Positions 55,195 to 64,000 of a stretch of DNA of 64,000 bases are shown piece by piece. The translations under genes and the position numbers were made by a program. Where the stretch lies: the NCBI GenBank assembly GCA_945911015.1, contig CAMDZW010000003.1:1-64000 (forward strand), in the 5' to 3' direction. The stretch is from an uncultured Propionibacteriaceae bacterium (GTDB lineage Bacteria > Actinomycetota > Actinomycetes > Propionibacteriales > Propionibacteriaceae). The stretch's first letter is position 1. Each line of letters opens with the position of its first letter. Below the pieces are notes generated by a model. It saw only the letters and a list, made by a program, of their open reading frames with translations, searched no databases and was not told where the DNA came from.

Positions 55195-56007
55195 TCACCC
55201 CACTCTCATCAACGCGACCAGTTTCCGTACCGAGTCGACGGTGGGTCGACTGATCGGATGGGAGGGCAGTCCGAGCCGACTCTCCACCTGACGAGCGGAG
55301 TCCCACAAGGTGCCCGCAACGTCGGCGAGTTGGACCGCATCCATCACCCACGGCACCGAGCAACCCACCGTCCAAGCAGGACGGGCGTCTGCCGAACGCC
55401 AGATCGGCACGGCGACTGCACTGATCCGGCGCTTGCCATCTTCACTGTCGACCGGGCCGGGCAGCCGGAGCGCGAGCCCAGCCCGGGCCGTGGCGTCCAG
55501 TACATCGGGCCAATGGGTGGGTGGCCAGCTGACAAGTTCCTCCGGCAGCTCATCGATGTGGTGGGGCCAGCGCTCGCGGTCCTCGTGGGCCACCAGGCAA
55601 CGGCCCGTCGCCAGGTCCAGGCACGGGCTGTTGTTGATCGGCGATCTGCGTACGGTCACCAGATCGGACCCGTCGGAGTGAACCACCTCGACCGGCCGCT
55701 CGCCAATCAGACTCACCACGATCGTGCTGTGACCGGTGGTCTCGGCCGCTGTCTGTGCCGCTTCGACCAGTGCCGTGTGGGCCGAACGTTCCGCCACAGT
55801 GCCGAGCGCGGCGGCACGAGGCCCGAGCTCGTACGAACCGCCGTCATTGCGGGCGAACTCGCTGGCAACCAAACTCTCCAACAAACTGTGTGTGGTCGAT
55901 GGTGCCAGGCCCACCCTGCGCGCAAGATCCCCCAGAGCAATAGGCCTGCTGGTGTGGGCGAGCGTATTGAGGATAGTGAGCGCTCGCGAAACGGCGTTGA
56001 CGGCCAC
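55195..56007 (-). CDS. IclR-family transcriptional regulator
   Basis: 270 aa. N-terminal winged helix (ALTILNTLAHTSRPIALGDLARRVGLAPSTTH, quoted key part LGDLARRVGLAPS) and an IclR effector domain with SPCLDLATGRCLVAH. GTG start with AAGGAG upstream. Divergent from the sugar-binding protein gene; the 100-bp gap holds an IclR-like palindrome. Confidence 0.9.
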   Translation of the reverse strand: MAVNAVSRALTILNTLAHTSRPIALGDLARRVGLAPSTTHSLLESLVASEFARNDGGSYELGPRAAALGTVAERSAHTALVEAAQTAAETTGHSTIVVSLIGERPVEVVHSDGSDLVTVRRSPINNSPCLDLATGRCLVAHEDRERWPHHIDELPEELVSWPPTHWPDVLDATARAGLALRLPGPVDSEDGKRRISAVAVPIWRSADARPAWTVGCSVPWVMDAVQLADVAGTLWDSARQVESRLGLPSHPISRPTVDSVRKLVALMRVG

Positions 56008-56067
56008 TAGGACTCCTTCGTTGACAGGTCACGGGCAGGAACACTAGATTCTCGAAGGAACCTGAAC

Positions 56068-56090
56068 GTCATTCTGCGATACGGAATGAC
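56068..56090. promoter_or_regulatory. IclR-type operator palindrome
   Basis: GTCATTCTG and CGGAATGAC form 9-bp arms (one mismatch) around a 5-bp centre. The inner TTCTG...CGGAA resembles known IclR-family sites. It lies between the divergent iclR and binding-protein genes. Confidence 0.65.
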
Positions 56091-56107
56091 ATCGCACAAG
56101 GAGCCTC

Positions 56108-57739
56108 ATGGACAGCGTTGCCCGAAGCACAGAGATCACCCGCCGCAACCTGATGCAGCTCGGCCTCACCGGCGCAGCCCTTGCCGGGCTCGGGGGTCTG
56201 ACCGCCTGCACGACGAGGCCTGACAACGGGTCCGGTCCCGTCCCGACCACAGACAGCTCGGTCTTCCCCGAGTACATCCACTTCGACCAGAGTCCGCCAG
56301 ATCTGGTTGGTGCCCACGGATCGTCCGACGGGTACCTGCACTACCCGGTCGATCCTGCGGTGACCGTGCCAGAGCCGCCCGGTGACGGGCAGCCGATCAC
56401 AGCTCTGGCCTCGATCTGGGTACCGGCCCGCCCAGCCATGGCCGACAACAAGGCCTGGCAGCACCTCAACGCCCAGTTGGGCAGCGAGTTTCAGTTCCAG
56501 CAGATTCCGGCAGCCGACTACGACGCTCGCTTCGCCACGGCCATGTCCGGTGGTGACCTGCCGTCAATGGTGGAGATCAAGACGGTCGCCAAACTTCCCG
56601 ACCTACTGAAGGCGAAGTTCATCGATCTGTCCGAGCACCTGTCCGGCTCGGCCATCCGAAACTACCCGAATCTGGCGAATCTGCCGACCACGAGCTGGCA
56701 GGCAGGCGTGTTCAACAACGCGATCTATGGCATTCCAACTGATCGTGGGATGTGGCAGACCAGCATCATGATGCAGCGCAGTGACCTCATCACGTCGGCG
56801 GGACTCGACGCCTCCCAGATCACTGACTTCGAGGACTTCGTCTCACTGTGCACTGAGCTCACCGACGAACGTTCCTCGGTCTGGGCGCTCAGCACAGTCC
56901 CGATCGCCTACATCGCCCAGATGCTTGGAATCCCCAATGTGTGGCGGCTGGAGAACGGATCGCTGACCAACGCGTGGGAGGTCGAAGAACAGGAGGAGGC
57001 CCTGAACGCCTGCCGCCGCCTCTGGCAGGCAGGAGTCGTCCATCCCGACGCGTTCGCGCTGAGCGGCACCGAGACCAAGCAACTGTTCGGCAGCGGTCGG
57101 ACCCTGATGACTCAGGACTCCTATCCGGCATGGTTCCAGTTCCACCGGGAACAGACTGTTGGCGAGACCTTCGATCTGGACGGTCTGCCGATGCCGGGAT
57201 TCAACGGCGGTACCGCAGGGCTGCACCTGGGCAAGCCGGCCTACGGCATCGCCGGGATCCCCAAGGGACATGAGGATCGCGTCGAAACCATCCTCAAGGT
57301 GTGGGACTATTTGGTGGCCCCATTCGGCAGTGCCGAGCACCTGACGGTGATCTACGGGCAAGAAGGGACCGACTACGAGCTGGATGGATCCGACCCCGTC
57401 CAGACTGATGTCGGTCTACGCGAGACCTTGAGTCTGGTCACACTCACCTGTGCGCCACGGGTTGCCTACTACCCCAACGACTCCGAGGTGGCCCAGAAGT
57501 TCTACGACCACATGCTGTCCATGGCCGAGAATGCCGTCGCCGATCCCGCGCTCTATCGGTTCTCCGACACCCAGTCGTCCAAGGGGCCCGAGCTCGAGCG
57601 CCAGATCGCCAGCGATTTCTCCGACATCATCCAGGATCGCAAGAAGATCAGCGACTGGTCGGATTCGGTTGCCACCTGGCGCTCCGAGGGCGGTGACCAG
57701 ATCCGAACCGAGCTCGAGGCCGCGTTGGCCACCGAATGA
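56108..57739 (+). CDS. Orphan sugar-binding lipoprotein, paralogue of the 16427 protein
   Basis: 543 aa. Twin arginines R12-R13, lipobox LTAC with Cys34, then an SBP_bac_1/LipO-type binding protein. Shares EPPGDG, the YPNLANLPT-SWQ stretch and the C-terminal layout with the importer's own binding protein. AAGGAG precedes the ATG. No permease gene is adjacent: the next gene is convergent cysG. It may feed the LplB/LplC permeases at 14555-16389 with a second ligand under separate IclR control. Confidence 0.88.
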   Translation: MDSVARSTEITRRNLMQLGLTGAALAGLGGLTACTTRPDNGSGPVPTTDSSVFPEYIHFDQSPPDLVGAHGSSDGYLHYPVDPAVTVPEPPGDGQPITALASIWVPARPAMADNKAWQHLNAQLGSEFQFQQIPAADYDARFATAMSGGDLPSMVEIKTVAKLPDLLKAKFIDLSEHLSGSAIRNYPNLANLPTTSWQAGVFNNAIYGIPTDRGMWQTSIMMQRSDLITSAGLDASQITDFEDFVSLCTELTDERSSVWALSTVPIAYIAQMLGIPNVWRLENGSLTNAWEVEEQEEALNACRRLWQAGVVHPDAFALSGTETKQLFGSGRTLMTQDSYPAWFQFHREQTVGETFDLDGLPMPGFNGGTAGLHLGKPAYGIAGIPKGHEDRVETILKVWDYLVAPFGSAEHLTVIYGQEGTDYELDGSDPVQTDVGLRETLSLVTLTCAPRVAYYPNDSEVAQKFYDHMLSMAENAVADPALYRFSDTQSSKGPELERQIASDFSDIIQDRKKISDWSDSVATWRSEGGDQIRTELEAALATE

Positions 57740-57817
57740 GACGACTCAGCCGGGAGGGCACGGTCGCTCAGCTTGAGGGCAACGATCCGGCGATCCTGGC
57801 CTTCCCCGCTGATTCTT

Positions 57818-57888
57818 ACCAAACGTGCCAGCCAGGGGGCTTATAGCTCCACATCGTGGCTATCGGCGCCACTGGCGGCAGGTTTGGT
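57818..57888. repeat. 71-bp near-palindrome between the orphan binding protein and cysG
   Basis: The outer stem pairs ACCAAAC with GTTTGGT, then TGCC/GGCA and GCCAG/CTGGC with one mismatch and one bulge. It continues through GGGGC/GCGCC-type and ATAGC/GCTAT pairs to a small terminal loop. Almost the whole 71 bp folds on itself. It lies between convergent genes and could be a bidirectional terminator, a structured RNA or a miniature-element remnant. Confidence 0.7.
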
Positions 57889-57918
57889 CGAAATTCCAGC
57901 TTCCCCGGACGTTTGGGA

Positions 57919-59142
57919 TCAGTGGGCGAGGGTGACGACCTCGCCCACCACGGTGACCGCAGGTGACTCGACGCCGACGATCTGTGCTCGGAGGGCGATG
58001 TCGTCGAGGGTCCCGATGGTGACCCGCTGGTGCGGGGTGCAACCGCGTTCGATCACAGCGACGGGTGTCCCAGCCGGCCGGCCGTGCGCCATCAGGAGCT
58101 CAGCTGTCCGAGCCAGCGTCGAGACGCCCATCAGGACGACCACAGTGTGATCGCCGCCGGTGGGCAATCGAGGGATGTCGTCATGGCCAGTGATCACGGT
58201 GAACCCGGCTGCGATCCCACGGTGAGTCACCGGGATCCCCGCCGCAGCCGGAACAGCGATGGCGCTGGTGACGCCGGGCACCACTTCGACCTTCACCCCG
58301 GCTGCCGCACAGGCCAGACGTTCCTCTCCTCCTCGTCCCAGCACATACGGGTCGCCGCCTTTGAGTCGGACGACACCACGTCCTGCCAGCGCATGGTCGA
58401 CCAGGATCTGGTTGATCTCCTGCTGGGGCACCGGGTGATGCCCCGGCGTCTTGCCGACATCGATCAATTCGACCGTGTCAGGAAGGGACCGCAACACCCC
58501 TTGGGGCGCGAGACGGTCATGGACGACCACGTCGGCCGAGCGGAGCAGGACCCGGGCCCGTTCGGTCAACAGACCGTCGTCACCGGGGCCTCCACCAAGC
58601 AGCGCGACCCACCCCTGGGACCTGGGCCGCTGCCGGCGGAGTTCGACCTGGCCGGCCACCACATGGTCGCCCAAACCGGTCACGACCGTACGGCTCCGCC
58701 CCGGATCTCCTGCCAACACGGCGATCTGGATCGGACCGTCCGGCGTCTCGATGGTGCGACGGGCCGGCACCTTCACCCGGGTTGCGGTCGCATCGGTGGC
58801 ATCCACGCACCAGATCCTCCTGCTGTCACACAGATCTCGGACTCCGGTGTCAGTGGCACGGTCGCCGGTGGCGGTGTGCACCAGCCAGACGTCGTCGAGG
58901 TCGGAGGCCTCCACGTCTCGCTCGGACCAGGTGATCCTCCCTTGGCCGGCGAGGTCGACCAGGTCCTCACAGGCATAGGGCGCCACCAGATGCACCTTGG
59001 CGCCGGCCTCGAGGAGGCCACCGACCCGGCGTGCCGAGACCGGACCGCCGCCGACGGCGAGGACTTGGCGTCCGGTGAGGTCCAGACCCAACAGCAAGGT
59101 AGCGGCGGTGGCACCGGGCGGCACGGCAACAGGGGCAGTCAT
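57919..59142 (-). CDS. cysG: Siroheme synthase (precorrin-2 dehydrogenase/uroporphyrinogen-III methyltransferase)
   Basis: 407 aa. N-terminal NAD domain LAVGGGPVSARRVGGLLEAGA (Met8-like; residues ~20-120), a short linker, then the SAM-dependent methyltransferase with GGGPGDDGLLTERA, VVHDRLA, RLKGGDPYVLGRGGEE and VVPGVTSAIAVPAAAGIPVTHRG. The dimerisation segment between the two parts is shorter than in E. coli CysG (457 aa). It supplies siroheme for the sulfite reductase of the same operon. ATG overlaps the cysN stop (ATGA). Confidence 0.93.
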   Translation of the reverse strand: MTAPVAVPPGATAATLLLGLDLTGRQVLAVGGGPVSARRVGGLLEAGAKVHLVAPYACEDLVDLAGQGRITWSERDVEASDLDDVWLVHTATGDRATDTGVRDLCDSRRIWCVDATDATATRVKVPARRTIETPDGPIQIAVLAGDPGRSRTVVTGLGDHVVAGQVELRRQRPRSQGWVALLGGGPGDDGLLTERARVLLRSADVVVHDRLAPQGVLRSLPDTVELIDVGKTPGHHPVPQQEINQILVDHALAGRGVVRLKGGDPYVLGRGGEERLACAAAGVKVEVVPGVTSAIAVPAAAGIPVTHRGIAAGFTVITGHDDIPRLPTGGDHTVVVLMGVSTLARTAELLMAHGRPAGTPVAVIERGCTPHQRVTIGTLDDIALRAQIVGVESPAVTVVGEVVTLAH

Positions 59143-60491
59143 CAGATTTCCCATTCGATGGTGAGCTTCGGCACGGCGACGCCAGAGCCGTTCTTCTCCA
59201 GCTTGGCCATGCCGGCGGCGAGGGTGCCCCCGGACTGTGGATCGATCAGGATGAACGACCCACCCGACCGTGATTTGCCGTAGTCCTCGACCGGCACCGG
59301 CTGCGACAGGCGGATGCTGATCCGTCCGATGTCGTTGAGGTCGAAGGCATCGGCCGTCTCTGGTTCGAGGGTGGACAATTCGAGTCGTCCGTGCAGATCG
59401 GTCACGATAGCGGGGACCGTGCGGGAGCCGTGTTTGAACAGCACCCGCTGCCGGGATCGCAGAGGCACCTCGGCCAACCAGCAGACCATGGCATCCACCT
59501 CCCGTACTGCCTCGGGAGGTTCTTCGGCCCCGGCCACCACGTCCCCGCGGGCGACATCGAGATCGTCGGCCAAACGCAGTGCGACCGACTGGCCGGCACC
59601 GGCCGATTCCAACTCTGCGGTGGCCGTGTCGATCCCGGCGATGCGAGTGCGACGCCCCGAAGGCAGCACCACGACCTCGTCGCCTGGTCGAACCGTGCCC
59701 GACTCGACCCGTCCGGCCAGACCGCGGTACTCGACATGGGCCTGGTCAATCGCCGCGCTCTGGGGCCGCAGCACATACTGCACGCTGAACCGGAACGGAG
59801 CATCAGCATCAGTGATGGCCGGTTCGAGGGTACCGAGCAGCTCCAGCAGGCTCGGGCCCTCGTACCACGATGTGTTGTCCGACTTCTCGACCACGTTGTC
59901 GCCGTTGAGGGCTGACACGGGAAGGGTGTGGACCTGGTGGATCCCGAGCCCATCGCAGAATTGGCGAACCTGGGCATCGACTTCGGCGAATCGTCCGCGG
60001 TCATGGTTGACCAAGTCGATCTTGTTGACCACCACGATCACATGGGGCACCCGCAGCAGTGCGGCAACCGCCAGATGGCGGCGGGTCTGCTCAACGACAC
60101 CGGTGCGGACATCGATCAACACGATGATGACATCGGAGGTGCTGGCCCCGGTGACGGTGTTGCGGGTGTACTGCACATGTCCGGGGCAGTCGGCGAGGAC
60201 AAAGTTTCGTGTCCCGGTGGAGAAGTAGCGGTAGGCCACGTCGATCGTGATGCCCTGTTCCCGCTCGGCACGGAGTCCGTCGGTCAGCAGGGCCAGATCA
60301 GCACCGGTGAATCCGCGTTCGCGGCTGACCCGTTCCACTGCATCCCACTGGTCGGCGAGGACATTCTTCGAGTCATGGAGCAGTCGGCCGACCAGGGTGG
60401 ACTTCCCGTCATCCACCGAGCCCGCCGTGGCCAGCCTCAGCAGACCGGTGGGGCCGGCGATGGTGCGCGTGGGCAATGGGATCTGGCTCAT
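59142..60491 (-). CDS. cysN: Sulfate adenylyltransferase subunit 1 (GTPase)
   Basis: 449 aa. P-loop AGSVDDGKSTLVGRLL, DCPGHVQYTRN and VVNKIDLVN, then EF-Tu-like barrel domains. GTP hydrolysis drives APS formation by CysD. It ends without a fused APS kinase (CysC) domain, consistent with the APS-reductase route of this operon. ATGA overlaps on both sides. Confidence 0.96.
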   Translation of the reverse strand: MSQIPLPTRTIAGPTGLLRLATAGSVDDGKSTLVGRLLHDSKNVLADQWDAVERVSRERGFTGADLALLTDGLRAEREQGITIDVAYRYFSTGTRNFVLADCPGHVQYTRNTVTGASTSDVIIVLIDVRTGVVEQTRRHLAVAALLRVPHVIVVVNKIDLVNHDRGRFAEVDAQVRQFCDGLGIHQVHTLPVSALNGDNVVEKSDNTSWYEGPSLLELLGTLEPAITDADAPFRFSVQYVLRPQSAAIDQAHVEYRGLAGRVESGTVRPGDEVVVLPSGRRTRIAGIDTATAELESAGAGQSVALRLADDLDVARGDVVAGAEEPPEAVREVDAMVCWLAEVPLRSRQRVLFKHGSRTVPAIVTDLHGRLELSTLEPETADAFDLNDIGRISIRLSQPVPVEDYGKSRSGGSFILIDPQSGGTLAAGMAKLEKNGSGVAVPKLTIEWEI

Positions 60492-61390
60492 CAGAAGTAG
60501 CCTTCCTTCTTGCGATCTTCCATGGCGGCCTCACTGATCCGGTCATCGGCCCGGGTCGCGCCACGTTCGGTGATGGTGGTGGAAGCGACCTCAGCGATCA
60601 CTGCGGCGACACTGGCTGCCTGACTGGCTACGGCGCCGGTGCACGACATGTCGCCGACTGTGCGGTAACGCACCACGCGCCGCTCGATGACGTCCTTCTC
60701 GCCCGGCTGGGAGTGCGGCCCAACAGCGAGCAACATCCCTGAACGCTGGAAGACCTCCCGCTCATGGGCGTAGTACAGGCTCGGCAGCTCGATGTTCTCC
60801 CGCTCGATGTAGCGCCAGATGTCGAGCTCGGTCCAGTTGCTCAACGGGAACACGCGCACATGCTCGCCGGGCCGGTGCCGCGGGTTGTAGAGGTTCCACA
60901 GCTCCGGTCGCTGATTGCGTGGGTCCCAGGCACCGAACTCGTCGCGCAGGCTGACCACCCTCTCCTTCGCCCGGGCCTTCTCCTCATCGCGGCGGGCACC
61001 ACCGAAGACCGCGTCGAACCGGTTCTCCACGATCCCGTCGAGCAGCGGCACGGTCTGCAACGGGTTACGGGTGCCATCGGCGCGCTCGGCAAGACGCCCG
61101 TCGTCGATGTAGTCCTGAACCGAGGCGACCACCAGCCGCAGTCCGAGCCGAGCCACCGTACGGTCCCGGAACTCGAGCACCTCGGGGAAGTTGTGCCCGG
61201 TGTCGACATGCATCACCGGGAACGGGATCCGTCCCGGCCAGAAGGCCTTCGCTGCAAGGTGAAGCAGGACCACCGAGTCCTTGCCCCCACTGAACAGCAC
61301 GACAGGGCGTTCAAGTTCACCGACCACCTCACGGAAGATGTGGATGGCTTCGTTCTCCAGCTGGTCCAGCTGGTCACGTTGAGTACTCAT
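60491..61390 (-). CDS. cysD: Sulfate adenylyltransferase subunit 2
   Basis: 299 aa. PP-loop VLFSGGKDSVVLLHLAAKAF, FPVMHVDTGHNFPEV, AVFGGARRDEEKARAKER and the C-terminal AAMEDRKKEGYF typical of CysD. Makes APS from sulfate and ATP with CysN. Start at the ATG of the ATGA overlap with cysH. Confidence 0.97.
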   Translation of the reverse strand: MSTQRDQLDQLENEAIHIFREVVGELERPVVLFSGGKDSVVLLHLAAKAFWPGRIPFPVMHVDTGHNFPEVLEFRDRTVARLGLRLVVASVQDYIDDGRLAERADGTRNPLQTVPLLDGIVENRFDAVFGGARRDEEKARAKERVVSLRDEFGAWDPRNQRPELWNLYNPRHRPGEHVRVFPLSNWTELDIWRYIERENIELPSLYYAHEREVFQRSGMLLAVGPHSQPGEKDVIERRVVRYRTVGDMSCTGAVASQAASVAAVIAEVASTTITERGATRADDRISEAAMEDRKKEGYF

Positions 61391-62118
61391 GTGTGGATTC
61401 CGCATTCAGTCTTGGTCAGACCGGCCCATCGGCCGGATCGAGGGTCGTCGCCGGGGTCGACCCGGCGGGTGCAGGGCTCGCAGCCGATGCTCGGATAGCC
61501 AGCTGCCAGCAAAGGATTGATCGGCACCTGGTGGGCCTGGGCATGGGCCAGGACTTGGTCAAAGCTCCAGAACGCCAGCGGGTTGATCTTGACCAGCTGG
61601 TGTGTCGCATCCCAACTGACCAAGGGAGTGTTGGCCCGCAGCGCATTGTCCTCGCGACGGACTCCGGTCACCCAGGCGTCGTAGCCAGCCAACTGGTTGG
61701 CCAGCGGTTCGACCTTGCGGAGCCGGCAACACTGTGCTGGGTCGCGAGCGAACAGGTCCTTGCCGTACGCCTGGTCCTGCTCGGCGACGGTCTGCTCCGG
61801 AGTCACGTCGACCAGGGTCACGTCGAGCGCGACGCCCAGCTCGGCGCGGGTACCGAGCGTGTCGGCAAAGTGGTAGCCCGTGTCGAGGAAGAGAACGTCG
61901 ACACCGGGCAGAGCCTTGGCGACCAGGTCAACCAACACGGTGTCGGCTGCCATCGAGCAGGCCACGGCCAAGCCAGAGCCGAACTCCTCGGCCGCCCAGC
62001 ACAGCACCTCGGCCGCATCTTCAGGAGGTGGAGGTGCATCGGAGCCGAACCACTCCTGCGCGCCCTCGGCGACCGCCTTGAGCTCGTCGCGGGGGCGGGT
62101 TTCTCGGGTGTCACTCAT
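61387..62118 (-). CDS. cysH: Adenylylsulfate (APS) reductase, 4Fe-4S type
   Basis: 243 aa. Reduces APS to sulfite with thioredoxin. Cysteine pairs QCCRLRKVEPL and IGCEPCTRRV bind a 4Fe-4S cluster, marking an APS- rather than PAPS-reductase; the catalytic Cys is in TECGIHT at the end. The ATG at 62118 is taken as start because the earlier in-frame ATG overlaps the sir stop region. Confidence 0.94.
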   Translation of the reverse strand: MSDTRETRPRDELKAVAEGAQEWFGSDAPPPPEDAAEVLCWAAEEFGSGLAVACSMAADTVLVDLVAKALPGVDVLFLDTGYHFADTLGTRAELGVALDVTLVDVTPEQTVAEQDQAYGKDLFARDPAQCCRLRKVEPLANQLAGYDAWVTGVRREDNALRANTPLVSWDATHQLVKINPLAFWSFDQVLAHAQAHQVPINPLLAAGYPSIGCEPCTRRVDPGDDPRSGRWAGLTKTECGIHT

Positions 62119-62131
62119 CGTCAGTTTCCCT

Positions 62132-63820
62132 TCACCGCAAGGATTCTTCATCGGCGCGGGCGACCCATTCGGAAAATGTCTCCTCCTCGCTCACGCGCTC
62201 GGCGATCCACGTCCGCACGACCCGTTCGACATAGTCGGGCAGATCGGCGGCGGTGACCTTGAGTCCACGGACGGTACGTCCCAGGCCCGCTTCGTCACGA
62301 TCAGTCGAGGCCAGGCCACCTCCCAGATGCACTTGGAACCCGAACTCCTCGCCGCCGATCAACTGGCCCTTCAGCCCGATGTCAGCGACCTGGACCCGGG
62401 CACAGGAGTTCTGGCAACCGTTGATGTTGAGGGTCACCGGCGGGTTGACCTCGACCCCGGCCATGCGACGCTCCAGCTCGGCCACGGTGTCAGCGGCCAG
62501 TTGCTTGGTCTCGACGAAGGCGAGCTTGCAGTACTCGATGCCGGTGCAGGCAATGGTGCTGCGACGAAAGGGGCTGGGCCGTGCACTCAACCCGAGATCA
62601 TCCAACTGTGCAACGAGTTCCTCGACCTTGTCCGGGGCGACATCGAGTACGAGGACCTTTTGATGTGGGGTGAGGCGGATCCTTCCTGAGCCGGCCGCCT
62701 CCACAGTTTCTGCGAGCTGGGTGAGCAACGTGCCGCTGACCCGGCCGACGGTCGGGGTCACCCCGATGTACTTGCGTCCGTCCTTCTGGTCGTGGATGCC
62801 GACATGGTCTCCGGGAGCGGTCGACTTCGCCGGGGCTGGGCCATCCGGCAGTGGCGCATCGAGGTAGTCACTCTCGAGGATCTGCCGGAATTTCTCCGGT
62901 CCCCAGTCATCCATCAGGAACTTCAGCCGGTTCTTCGTGCGCTGCTTGCGATATCCGTAGTCACGGAAGATGCGCGTCACCCCGTACCAGACCTCGACAG
63001 CGCGGTCCGGTGCCACCCAGGCACCCAGCCTCTTGGCCAGCCTCGGCACCGTCGACAGGCCGCCACCGACCCACAGGTCGTAGCCGGGGCCGTGTTCAGG
63101 ATGAATGACGCCGACGAAGGAGATGTCGTTGATCTCGTGGACGACGTCCAGGCTCGGATGCCCGGTGAAGGCGGTCTTGTACTTGCGCGGCAGGTTCGAC
63201 AGCTCCGGATTTCCGATGTAACGCTCGGAAATCTCGCGGATCACCGGTGTCGGGTCGACGATTTCATCGGCGGCGATCCCGGCCACCGGGCTGCCGAGGA
63301 TGACTCTCGGTACGTCGCCACAGGCCTCGGTGGTGTGCAGGCCGACCGCTTCCAGCCGCTCCCAGATCTCGGGAACGTCAGCAATGTCGACCCAGTGCAA
63401 CTGGATGTTCTGCCGGTCAGTGATGTCGGCGGTGTCACGGGCGAACTCGCTCGAGATCGTTGCGACCACCCGTAGCTGCTCAGTGGTCAGTTGTCCCCCG
63501 TCGATCCGGACCCGCATCATGAAGTACTCGTCGGACAGTTCGTCTGCGTCCAACTTCGATGTCCGGGAGCCGTCGATCCCCTGCTTGCGTTGGGTGTAGA
63601 GGCCGTACCAACGGAATCGGCCGGTCAGGTCATCGGCTGGGATGTTGTGGTAACCGGCCTTGGCATAGGTGTCGATGATGCGCTGCTTGACGCTCAGGCC
63701 GTCGTCAGCCCGCTTCAGCACTTCGTTGGCATTGAGGGGTTCCTTGCCATCAACCAGCCACTGACCCATGGAGGTCGGGCGGCGTGCCGGTTTGGTTGAT
63801 GGGGTGGGGGTTGTCGTCAT
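62132..63820 (-). CDS. sir: Ferredoxin-dependent sulfite reductase
   Basis: 562-aa siroheme/4Fe-4S enzyme reducing sulfite to sulfide. Cluster cysteines in TIACTGIEYCKLAF and NINGCQNSCARVQ; two ferredoxin-like half domains (TERQNIQLHWV-like DRQNIQLHWV and RLTPHQKVLVLDV). A NirA-type nitrite reductase is excluded mainly by the sulfate-assimilation operon it heads. The ATG at 63820 is chosen; the frame runs on to 63955 without family support. Confidence 0.93.
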   Translation of the reverse strand: MTTTPTPSTKPARRPTSMGQWLVDGKEPLNANEVLKRADDGLSVKQRIIDTYAKAGYHNIPADDLTGRFRWYGLYTQRKQGIDGSRTSKLDADELSDEYFMMRVRIDGGQLTTEQLRVVATISSEFARDTADITDRQNIQLHWVDIADVPEIWERLEAVGLHTTEACGDVPRVILGSPVAGIAADEIVDPTPVIREISERYIGNPELSNLPRKYKTAFTGHPSLDVVHEINDISFVGVIHPEHGPGYDLWVGGGLSTVPRLAKRLGAWVAPDRAVEVWYGVTRIFRDYGYRKQRTKNRLKFLMDDWGPEKFRQILESDYLDAPLPDGPAPAKSTAPGDHVGIHDQKDGRKYIGVTPTVGRVSGTLLTQLAETVEAAGSGRIRLTPHQKVLVLDVAPDKVEELVAQLDDLGLSARPSPFRRSTIACTGIEYCKLAFVETKQLAADTVAELERRMAGVEVNPPVTLNINGCQNSCARVQVADIGLKGQLIGGEEFGFQVHLGGGLASTDRDEAGLGRTVRGLKVTAADLPDYVERVVRTWIAERVSEEETFSEWVARADEESLR

Positions 63821-64000
63821 GGTCGGGCCTCGAATTCGGGTGTGAGAGGTCACGGAAGGGCGGCAGGGATATGGCCGGCGTATCGCCCATGGACCTCTTG
63901 ACGCCCCGGCGGGGCCGATCATCGAGGAGATGCACTTGGGCGAGACACAGCCCAAGCACGGGCATCAAGAACGTGATGCCGTACGGGTCATGTGCCGGAT
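63821..64000. other. Leader/upstream region of the sulfate-assimilation operon, to window edge
   Basis: 180 bp with no supported gene. I found no clear TANNNT box, SAM-type riboswitch or cysteine-rich leader peptide on the minus strand. A gene may continue beyond the window. Confidence 0.4.

Noticed and set aside
63750..63968. Short minus-strand ORF upstream of sir as a cysteine-attenuator leader peptide
   Set aside because: It has one cysteine only, runs into the sir coding region, and no -10 box precedes it.

Overview
This 64 kb window looks like chromosome from a high-GC actinobacterium. Many starts are GTG, ATGA/GTGA gene overlaps are common, and there is a class II DAHP synthase, a PASTA-type Ser/Thr kinase, a HelD-type helicase, a MacS-like two-component system and a DtxR/IdeR-type iron box. 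The gene content would fit a member of the Propionibacteriales, but that is a guess. I saw no rRNA, convincing tRNA, IS element, prophage or CRISPR array.

Layout. 1-4.8 kb (minus): rplU-rpmA, an inserted AAA ATPase gene with its own AT-rich promoter, then obg-proB. 4.9-7.9 kb: a PucR regulator divergent from a DadA-like oxidoreductase. 7.9-20.9 kb: a catabolic island with a ROK regulator, an enolase-superfamily enzyme, a pyruvyl-transferase-fold protein, a divergent mannitol-dehydrogenase-like protein, an FAD oxidoreductase, an LplB/LplC-type ABC importer with its binding protein, a FadR-type GntR regulator and an exported beta-helix protein. Three promoters in this island carry similar palindromes with CAGA...TCTG ends, suggesting one regulon. 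21-29 kb: iron-siderophore binding protein under an iron box, DUF4126, FAD protein, HelD, MTHFR-like protein, polyprenyl synthase, Tag. 29-34 kb: small exported proteins, a lipid-anchored barnase with its barstar, and thiE / thiO-thiS-thiG. 34-45.5 kb: ABC-2 exporter, DesK/NarL two-component pair, PASTA kinase, MBL protein, a GtrA/FAD/PIG-V-like glycan cluster, lgt. 45.6-55.2 kb: DUF2461, threonine aldolase, tyrosine phosphatase, DAHP synthase, a plsC-plsC-macS-macR operon, esterase. 55.2-57.7 kb: IclR regulator divergent from a second sugar-binding protein that has no permeases beside it. 57.9-63.8 kb: a tightly overlapped sulfate-assimilation operon (sir-cysH-cysD-cysN-cysG).

Main things to look at: the 9-21 kb island with its shared operator and atypical enzymes; a recurring pattern of short tandem duplications (15-27 bp, always a multiple of 3) sitting exactly at gene ends; many TANNNT boxes 6-8 nt before start codons, predicting leaderless mRNAs; and a 71-bp near-palindrome between the second sugar-binding protein and cysG. 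No intergenic stretch exceeds 300 bases; the largest is the ~260-bp rplU leader region.
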